From the NCBI GenBank assembly GCA_005877525.1, contig VBON01000061.1, positions 1 to 9,811 of the forward strand: 9,811 nt of DNA. The letters run 5' to 3'. The position numbers were made by a program, and so were the translations under genes. The notes beneath the pieces are model-generated. The model was not told where the DNA came from, searched no databases, and saw nothing but the letters and a program-made list of their open reading frames with translations. This DNA comes from Nitrospirota bacterium (GTDB lineage Bacteria > Nitrospirota > Nitrospiria > Nitrospirales > NS-4). The stretch's first letter is position 1, and each line of letters opens with the position of its first letter. Shown here in pieces: positions 1-4,980 of the stretch.

Positions 1-1
1 C

Positions 2-121
2 GTCATGGCCGACTTTTGGGTTTCCAGCCGCGTGATGCCGCCCTTTCTGGCTGCTTGGTTCCCGAATCTGGCATTCGCTGTCATCGCGCTTCTCCTCTTT
101 CAGCGACGGGTACAGCCTTAA
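2..121 (+). CDS. lptF: LptF permease, C-terminal fragment (5' end outside window)
   Basis: Only the last 39 codons and a TAA stop are visible, in the frame beginning at base 2. They encode a hydrophobic final transmembrane helix (PPFLAAWFPNLAFAVIALLL) followed by a short basic tail (QRRVQP). This is the usual end of an LptF/LptG (YjgP/YjgQ family) permease, where a PP-x-LAAW-x-PN motif opens the last membrane segment; LptG downstream has the matching PPLLAGWSANL. LptF and LptG form the inner-membrane part of the LptB2FG ABC transporter, which lifts lipopolysaccharide out of the membrane towards LptC and LptA. It is called LptF rather than LptG because lptF normally precedes lptG and the next gene is clearly lptG. 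The stop lies 15 bases before the lptG start, so the two are almost certainly cotranscribed. Confidence 0.8.
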   Translation, partial: VMADFWVSSRVMPPFLAAWFPNLAFAVIALLLFQRRVQP

Positions 122-136
122 CGGAGACACGAACGC

Positions 137-1329
137 ATGACTCTTCTCATTCGCTATTTGTTACGCGAACATCTGCGGATATTTGGACTCTGCCTGGTCG
201 GCTTGACCACGATCTATCTTATCGTGGACTTTGTGGAAAGTTTGTCAGCTATCAGGCGGAATTGCGCTATGTTCTGTGGTACTTCGTCTTAAAACTTCCG
301 AGCATCCTGTTCCAGATCACTCCTCTTGCCATTCTTATGTCTTCACTGCTCTCGCTCGCGATTCTCTCCCGCCACCATGAAATCACCGCCATGCGCAGCA
401 GCGGCATCAGTCTCTACCGCGTCGCGATTCCCTTTCTCGTGGTCGCACAACTCATAAGTCTCCTGATGCTCTGGGCCAACGATGCCTTCATCCCCGGGGC
501 GAATCAGCAGGCAGAGTTGGTACGGGAAATGCAGATCGAGCGACACAGCCCTCGCGCGTTTTTTCAGGGGAATGAGATTTGGGTTCGACTCGGAAATCAG
601 ACGTTGATGCGGGGGGATTTGGCGGAGGATAGTCCAGCGAATATTCATCCGGTTACGACCTTGTCGGCATGGGCCTGTTTCGTTGCCCAAGTCATACCGG
701 CAGCGTCCGCGTATCTGAATTGCTTTCCGAGTTCGTCTGCTTACCCCTTAAAACTCTACGGGATAAGCCTCTATCGCCTGAATCCTGACTTCAGCATTCA
801 AGACGTGCTGATCGCCCAGGAATTGTTGAATGAGGATGGCCAATGGCTGCTTGTGTCGGGAATGAGCCGGATCGTGGGCGCCGATCAGACAGTGAAGACG
901 AAGGCGTTTGATCGCCTTCCGATCACGCTCAATCAGAAACCCGAGGACTTCCGCCGAATGCTGCGTGTCAGTTCGGAGGCACTGAGCTTGCACGATCTGT
1001 CGTCTTACGTCAATCGGCTCCGAGAAGACGGTTATAATCCTGCCCGGTACGCCACCGACCTATTCGGCCGCACGGCCTTCCCGTTCGTCTGCGTGATCAT
1101 GGCATTAATCGGGACCTCCATGAGCCTGATGGAGACCGGCGTCAGAGGGACGGGATTGGTCAAGGGTGTGGGATATAGTCTACTGATCGGTTTTTCCTAT
1201 TGGGCCATGCACTCAGTCGCCCTGGCATTCGGCCGGAGCAGCGTGTTTCCGCCTCTGCTCGCCGGATGGTCAGCCAACTTGTTGTTCCTTTCATTTGCCG
1301 GCTATCTCTTCTTGCGAGTGCGGCAGTAG
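137..1329 (+). CDS. lptG: LptG lipopolysaccharide export permease, apparently frameshifted
   Basis: This is the second LptB2FG permease subunit, which pulls lipopolysaccharide from the inner membrane. The ATG at 137 has GGAG ten bases upstream and begins MTLLIRYLLREHLRIFGLCL, a typical LptG first helix. That frame reads IVDFVE and then fails at a TAA near 287. The homologous continuation (KFVSYQAELRYVLWY) lies in another frame, so one A appears to be missing in the run at 237-239. After the shift come two membrane helices with the family motif SRHHEITAMRSSGISLYR, a periplasmic domain (FFQGNEIWVRLGNQTLMR, then LPITLNQKPEDF), and three C-terminal helices ending LFLRVRQ. With one base restored the product would be about 397 residues. 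The usual length is near 360; the excess matches an odd in-frame block at 637-747. The frameshift may be a sequencing error, since this is normally an essential gene. Identity is secure; integrity is uncertain. Confidence 0.85.
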
Positions 1330-1382
1330 CATAAGCACTTGGTAAGCAATCACATAAGCACCTGTCATGGTGTGCCCTTCGC

Positions 1383-1530
1383 TGTCATCCTGAACCCTTC
1401 GCCTGTCATGCTGAGCGAAGCGAAGCATCTCGATTGCCCGCTCAGGGTAAACTCTGTGAAGGATCTCAATTCGAGGCTCAGGATAAATTCCGCGAACAAT
1501 CAAGACCCTTCGCTTCGCTCAAGGTGACGA
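1383..1530. repeat. Intergenic GAGCGAAGCGAAG-type repeat cluster with inverted copies
   Basis: The motif TCATGCTGAGCGAAGCGAAG lies at 1406-1425, and its core GAGCGAAGCGAAG (1413-1425) is perfectly complementary to 1508-1520. The arms are 82 bases apart. A degraded TGTCATCCTGA copy begins at 1383. A direct repeat starting GCTCAGG occurs at 1440-1465 and again at 1476-1501, with about six mismatches. To my knowledge, repeats of the form GTCATCCTGAGCGAAGCGAAG are scattered between genes in many bacterial genomes. Here the cluster separates convergent lptG and the minus-strand membrane-protein gene, and it supplies the stop codon of the latter. It might act as a bidirectional terminator or mRNA-stabilising hairpin, but there is no T-run to support classical termination. 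Confidence 0.7.
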
Positions 1531-2049
1531 TCTCTGGGCAAACAGCTCTCGCCAGAAGATCACCTTCGCATTAAAGTAGCCGGCCCACGGAAGAAAAAAG
1601 GCCGGATACACGCCGACTCTGTCGGCCAAGGTCACGGACATTGCCAACATCGTCAGGATACTCACCGCATATCCTAGAAGAGCCACGCGACGGCCACGGT
1701 GGTGTGGACCACCGTTTGGAAGATCCCGTTTCGGTCGCTTGTATTCTTTCGCCGCTTCCAACAGCTTGTGCTTGCGCGCCAAATACTCTGGACAGGTCCT
1801 GACCAAATAGCGTTCGTAGCGGACATGCGCCCATCCAAAAATCGCGCCAACTACAAAGAGTGCCGTGCTAGCGAGGAGCGCTTGGAGCGTCAAGGTGTCC
1901 TGAAACCACATAAACGCAAGACTTCCATAGCCCGTGAGCAATGTCACCATCGCGAGCGGAATGGTAGGCAGCATGAGCCGACTCTTAATGTACAGACGAG
2001 CCCGTCCAGTTTCACTCTCGCGATGACGTGATGTAATGATTTTGGGCAA
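1519..2049 (-). CDS. Predicted four-helix membrane protein of unknown function
   Basis: I do not recognise the family. The chosen TTG start at 2049 gives 176 residues. It has AGGAG (2060-2064 on the complement) ten bases upstream and an extended -10 promoter just beyond that. A longer reading from 2208 would have to cross this promoter, so it is unlikely; an internal ATG just before the first helix is a weaker alternative. The protein starts with a basic stretch (RHRESETGRARLYIKSR). It then has four hydrophobic segments, roughly residues 25-45, 52-72, 121-143 and 147-165. The loop between the second and third is strongly charged (YERYLVRTCPEYLARKHKLLEAAKEYKRPKRD) and would be cytoplasmic by the positive-inside rule. 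The last codons (SSP, then TGA) come from the adjacent intergenic repeat. It is convergent with lptG and not obviously linked to the cobalamin genes. Confidence 0.6.
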   Translation of the reverse strand: MPKIITSRHRESETGRARLYIKSRLMLPTIPLAMVTLLTGYGSLAFMWFQDTLTLQALLASTALFVVGAIFGWAHVRYERYLVRTCPEYLARKHKLLEAAKEYKRPKRDLPNGGPHHRGRRVALLGYAVSILTMLAMSVTLADRVGVYPAFFLPWAGYFNAKVIFWRELFAQRSSP

Positions 2050-2071
2050 GTGGGAATTTCTCCTGCACGCG

Positions 2072-2080
2072 ATTATAGCA
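2072..2080 (-). promoter_or_regulatory. Extended -10 promoter for the membrane-protein gene
   Basis: The complement reads TGCTATAAT, a perfect TATAAT -10 hexamer with the TGn extension. No good -35 hexamer is present at 16-18 bases spacing (TCATGG lies at about 17), which is tolerated by extended -10 promoters. A transcript beginning about seven bases downstream would have a leader of roughly 16 bases containing the AGGAG ribosome binding site. This arrangement supports the TTG start at 2049. Confidence 0.55.
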
Positions 2081-2221
2081 ACGCAGCATAGTTGCCATGA
2101 AGGGAACAAGCAATCGTAGCGGAAAAATCTTTTCTCCCTAGATGCTGTACCCGTTATGGGAAACGCAATCATCCGTTCGTCGCGACTCACAGTGACAAGG
2201 CAAAACAATCTCGCACGCTGA

Positions 2222-2365
2222 TTCAGTGCAGATACGCGAGAGGCGGCGCACAGCTTCTCGCATCATTCATAGAGAAAAATTTTACGTCCGCACTGAAGAG
2301 AGCGCACCGGGCGTGTATTCGCAGGTGCACTCTCTGCAGACCGCATGGACCCTGGCGCTTCAGTG
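2222..2365. other. Non-coding stretch with nested and competing inverted repeats
   Basis: TTCAGTGC (2222-2229) pairs perfectly with GCACTGAA (2290-2297) and encloses a GCGAGA/TCTCGC hairpin (2236-2241 with 2256-2261). Directly next to it, AGAGAGCGCACC (2297-2308) pairs with GGTGCACTCTCT (2324-2335) with one mismatch, giving a 12-position stem over a 15-base loop. A third copy of TTCAGTG at 2359-2365 could pair with CACTGAA (2291-2297) instead of the first copy. No protein gene is convincing here. It may be a structured RNA of unknown strand, or a small-element remnant. It resembles no RNA family I can name. Confidence 0.35.
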
Positions 2366-2436
2366 ATTGCCCGCTGAATTTGCTTAGTCTAGTGAGGCAA
2401 CAGTGCGCTGGTTAAAATTACTACACCTACGGTCTT

Positions 2437-2498
2437 TCCACAATTTCTGTGGACAGGCTGTGAATTGTCCTGTGTATGCTGCTTTCCTGAAGCAGCAT
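2437..2498. other. Series of hairpins, including a perfect 9-bp stem
   Basis: TCCACA (2437-2442) pairs with TGTGGA (2448-2453) over a five-base loop. GGACA (2451-2455) pairs with TGTCC (2466-2470). ATGCTGCTT (2476-2484) pairs perfectly with AAGCAGCAT (2490-2498) over the loop TCCTG. None is followed by a T-run on either strand, so they are not classical terminators. Together with the structure at 2222-2365 they make this gene-free interval rich in secondary structure. The rest of the interval (2499-2725) shows nothing clear apart from one weak terminator-like stem. Confidence 0.35.
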
Positions 2499-2572
2499 CA
2501 GTCTTCATTCTATCGATGCTCAAAATTTAGGCGACCGTTTTCACACACTGTCAAAGGGTTACCTCCGATTTC

Positions 2573-2619
2573 AAAGGTCTCCTCTCCTCCTTTCGTAGGG
2601 ATCAATCAGAGGCCTTTTT
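2573..2619 (+). terminator. Weak terminator-like stem and T-run
   Basis: AAAGGTCTC (2573-2581) can pair with GAGGCCTTT (2609-2617), nine positions with one G-T wobble, and the stem runs into five T residues (2615-2619). The 27-base loop is too long for a strong intrinsic terminator. If real, it would end a plus-strand transcript from the structured region upstream. Confidence 0.2.
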
Positions 2620-2725
2620 CATGCCACTTCCTCCAAGGCAATATTTGATCCACAAAAAAACGAGAGACCTCCGCATAATTTTATGAAGTTCATGCATCAG
2701 GTGGTGAATGCTGACCAGAGATCGC

Positions 2726-2756
2726 GATAAAAACAATTACCCCAAGACATTGGGGG
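2726..2756 (-). terminator. Intrinsic terminator of the cobalamin gene cluster
   Basis: CCCCAA (2740-2745) and TTGGGG (2750-2755) form a perfect six-base-pair GC-rich stem over a four-base loop. On the transcribed minus strand it is followed by TAATTGTTTTTA. It begins one base after the cobQ stop codon, as expected for the end of the operon. Confidence 0.65.
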
Positions 2757-4262
2757 TCAACCAGGTCTTACGCCACCGCCAATAATCCTTTCAAGTGCTG
2801 AAAAGTTTAGATGGCGTTCCACATAGGCTGCCCACCGGTCCAGTTCTCGATCGAGAGATGTTTCTGCTTCCGGTTCAACGGGACTCCAGCCCCGTGCGCT
2901 CCGTAAGCGATTGAGAAAACAGCGACGAAAAGCTGAAGAATCGAAGACCCCATGCACATAGGTCCCCATGACTCGGCCGTTATCCGAGACTGCCCCCTCA
3001 GTTTGAACGTCCGCTCCTGCGAAGGTCTGAATATCAAAGAGCGGCTCGACACCCTTCCCGCGGACGGTTCGTCCCATATGCACTTCGTAGCCTTCAATAG
3101 GGCTTCCACTCGCTCGATGAATCCCCGTCACTTGAACCGTTACCTTCTCAGGGCCAAAAGTGGTTTCAACATCCAGCAACCCCAACCCCATGAGTTCCTT
3201 ATGAGTCGATTCGATCTGATATGGATCCAGAATCCGTTTCCCCAGAAGTTGATAGCCTCCGCACAGTCCCACTACCTTTCCGCCCTCTGCCAGAATCCGG
3301 CGGGCTAGCCGGTCGATCCTACAGTCTTGAAGGTATCGCAGAGCCTGAGGCGTATTCTTCGTTCCCGGCAGGATCAGGGCGTCCAGCAAGAGCTCCTCGG
3401 ATCCGCTGATCCGGACCAGTTCGACATCACCCTCTGCGCGCAGGCGATCCAGGTCAGTGAAATTGGAGATGCAGGGAATATCCACCACCCCGATCATGAG
3501 CACATCGGGGCGCTCGGCGGAACGTCTCGATACCGACTTCCACGTGACTGCATCTTCCTCTGGAAGACACAGATCACGACAATACGGCAGCACGCCAAGA
3601 CATGGAAGGCCGGTCCGGGTCTCCACAACTTTCAGGCCAGCCGTCAACAATCCCGCATCGCCACGAAACTTATTAATCACAAAACCTTTGACCAGCTCGG
3701 CCTCCTCAACGGACAGCAGGGCCATGGTGCCGACCACAGCCGCCAGAACTCCGCCGCGATCGATATCCCCGACAAGAATCACAGGCGCGCGGGCATAACG
3801 TGCCATTCGCATATTGACAATGTCGTGCTCACGCAGATTGACCTCAGCCGGACTGCCCGCCCCTTCGAGAATGATAAGATCAAACTCCGCCGCCAGCCGC
3901 CCATAGGCTTCCTGAACCTGTCCCCAGCACTCGCGACGAACGCGGCCGAAATCCGATGCCACCAGAGATCCGGCCACCTTTCCATTGACGATCAGCTGTG
4001 CGGTGCACTCTGCCGACGGTTTGATCAAGACCGGGTTAAAATCTGAGCGCGGTGACAACCGACAGGCGGCCGCTTGCACAGCCTGGGCCCGCCCGATTTC
4101 CCTGCCGTCCGGCGTGACGAAGGAGTTATTGGACATATTCTGGGCTTTAAAAGGAGCCACGCGAAGGCCCCTGCCTAGAAACAGTCGGCAGAGCGCCGCC
4201 ACCAGCACGGATTTTCCGACATCCGAGCCGGTTCCCTGAACCATAAGCGTGCGCGCCGGCAT
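2757..4262 (-). CDS. cobQ: Cobyric acid synthase (CobQ/CbiP)
   Basis: CobQ uses ATP and glutamine to amidate the b, d, e and g side chains of adenosylcobyrinic acid a,c-diamide, giving adenosylcobyric acid in the cytoplasm. The 501-residue product has both expected domains. The N-terminal P-loop domain has GTGSDVGKS at 10-18, the family stretch PFKAQNMSNNS at 37-47, LEGAGSPAEVNL at 132-143 and GDIDRGG at 165-171. The C-terminal class I glutamine amidotransferase domain begins near residue 250. It has LILPGTKNT at 296-304, the nucleophile Cys334 in GLCGGYQLLG and the catalytic His437 in TYVHGVF. Length and motifs are complete, so the enzyme should be active. The ATG is nine bases after the adenosyltransferase stop, and a terminator follows the TGA. 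Its neighbour makes the adenosylated substrate, so the two genes encode consecutive steps. Confidence 0.97.
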   Translation of the reverse strand: MPARTLMVQGTGSDVGKSVLVAALCRLFLGRGLRVAPFKAQNMSNNSFVTPDGREIGRAQAVQAAACRLSPRSDFNPVLIKPSAECTAQLIVNGKVAGSLVASDFGRVRRECWGQVQEAYGRLAAEFDLIILEGAGSPAEVNLREHDIVNMRMARYARAPVILVGDIDRGGVLAAVVGTMALLSVEEAELVKGFVINKFRGDAGLLTAGLKVVETRTGLPCLGVLPYCRDLCLPEEDAVTWKSVSRRSAERPDVLMIGVVDIPCISNFTDLDRLRAEGDVELVRISGSEELLLDALILPGTKNTPQALRYLQDCRIDRLARRILAEGGKVVGLCGGYQLLGKRILDPYQIESTHKELMGLGLLDVETTFGPEKVTVQVTGIHRASGSPIEGYEVHMGRTVRGKGVEPLFDIQTFAGADVQTEGAVSDNGRVMGTYVHGVFDSSAFRRCFLNRLRSARGWSPVEPEAETSLDRELDRWAAYVERHLNFSALERIIGGGVRPG

Positions 4263-4271
4263 GGTGGGGAT

Positions 4272-4874
4272 TCAGCCTGGTTTACCCGGCTGGGCAACTT
4301 CGCGCTGCCAAAGTATTTCAGGCTCTTTGTGTGTCTTGGCGATCCATCGCGCCAGAACGAACAACGCATCACCCAGGCGGTTAAGAAACTTGACGATCCG
4401 AGCGTCTACAGGCTCCTCCTTCGACAAACGGACGCACACCCGCTCCGCGCGCCGGCAGATGGTGCGCGCCAGGTGCAACAGGCTTGATACTTTGCCGCCG
4501 CCCGGGAGGATGAATTCTTTCAAGGGCTTCAGTTCTTTTTGGCATTCATCCATCAGACGCTCAAGTCGCGTCACGTCCCCTTCGGTCATGACCGGCATGG
4601 ATGCGAAGCTTTGTCCGGGCGTGGTGGCCAGAATGGCTCCCGCGTCGAACAACTTGTGCTGGATCCAGAGAAGTTCGTCGCTCAGCCGCCTCGCCTGTGG
4701 CTTTGCGGCCCGAACTTCAGCATGAGCCGCCTGCACGACGCCGAGAGAGGCATTTAACTCATCGACGGTTCCATAGGCTTCCACTCTCAGGCTGTCCTTC
4801 CAGACCTGCTGCCCTCCTGCGAGCCGCGTCTGTCCGGCATCTCCCGTGCGAGTGTAGACTTTCGTGATGCGCAT
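4272..4874 (-). CDS. pduO: PduO-type ATP:cob(I)alamin adenosyltransferase
   Basis: This enzyme transfers the 5'-deoxyadenosyl group of ATP to the cobalt of reduced corrinoids, making the coenzyme form. The 200-residue product has the PduO/MMAB-family features in order. These are the N-terminal ATP-binding motif TRTGDAGQTRL (8-18), YGTVDELNASLG (34-45), FILPGGG (121-127), the motif CRRAERV (140-146), whose Arg and Glu correspond to active-site residues of the human enzyme, and LNRLGDALFVLAR (164-176). The ATG at 4874 is chosen because GGGAGG lies six bases upstream and the family begins with a sequence like MRITKVYTRTGD. The frame stays open to 4991, but the 39 extra residues have no family character. 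The gene starts 106 bases after btuB ends, with a small GC hairpin between, and is followed directly by cobQ. It is not the unrelated CobA/CobO (BtuR) fold, though the reaction is the same. Confidence 0.94.
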   Translation of the reverse strand: MRITKVYTRTGDAGQTRLAGGQQVWKDSLRVEAYGTVDELNASLGVVQAAHAEVRAAKPQARRLSDELLWIQHKLFDAGAILATTPGQSFASMPVMTEGDVTRLERLMDECQKELKPLKEFILPGGGKVSSLLHLARTICRRAERVCVRLSKEEPVDARIVKFLNRLGDALFVLARWIAKTHKEPEILWQREVAQPGKPG

Positions 4875-4896
4875 CTTCAGCCTCCCTTGCCAATGC

Positions 4897-4911
4897 GCCG
4901 CCGATGGCGGC
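4897..4911 (-). other. Short GC-rich hairpin between btuB and the adenosyltransferase gene
   Basis: GCCGCC (4897-4902) and GGCGGC (4906-4911) are perfectly complementary over a three-base loop. It lies 17-20 bases upstream of the adenosyltransferase ribosome binding site, within the only sizeable gap between coding regions downstream of the riboswitch. It has no T-run, so it is unlikely to terminate. It could stabilise or punctuate the mRNA, but its role is unknown. Confidence 0.3.
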
Positions 4912-4980
4912 TCACTGCGATGTGATCGTCCGAACCGGCCATGATGAGCCGCGACCTTTCCTCCCAATACTCCAGCCGGC

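Noticed and set aside
16..136. Upstream extension of the lptG reading frame to an ATG at 16
   Set aside because: This part is out of frame with the real genes: 2-121 encodes the LptF C-terminus in another frame, and the true LptG N-terminus starts at 137 in that same other frame. The open extension exists only because of the frameshift.
2050..2208. Longer start of the membrane-protein gene at 2208
   Set aside because: The extension reads through a perfect extended -10 promoter and ribosome binding site located just before the TTG at 2049, and its residues have no clear character.
2222..2620. Possible RNase P RNA, tmRNA or SRP RNA in the structured interval
   Set aside because: None of the conserved elements I would expect was found on either strand: no RNase P GAGGAAAGTCC core, no tRNA-like CCA end for tmRNA, and no SRP Alu or domain IV motif.
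2403..2648. Plus-strand open frame of 81 codons in the intergenic interval
   Set aside because: No ribosome binding site, low-complexity and mixed composition, no recognisable domain, and it runs through several perfect hairpins (2437-2498). It looks like chance openness in a non-coding, structured stretch.
3327..4046. Long plus-strand open frame of 239 codons opposite cobQ
   Set aside because: It is an antisense shadow of cobQ, whose motifs are complete on the minus strand. The translated product has no recognisable features.
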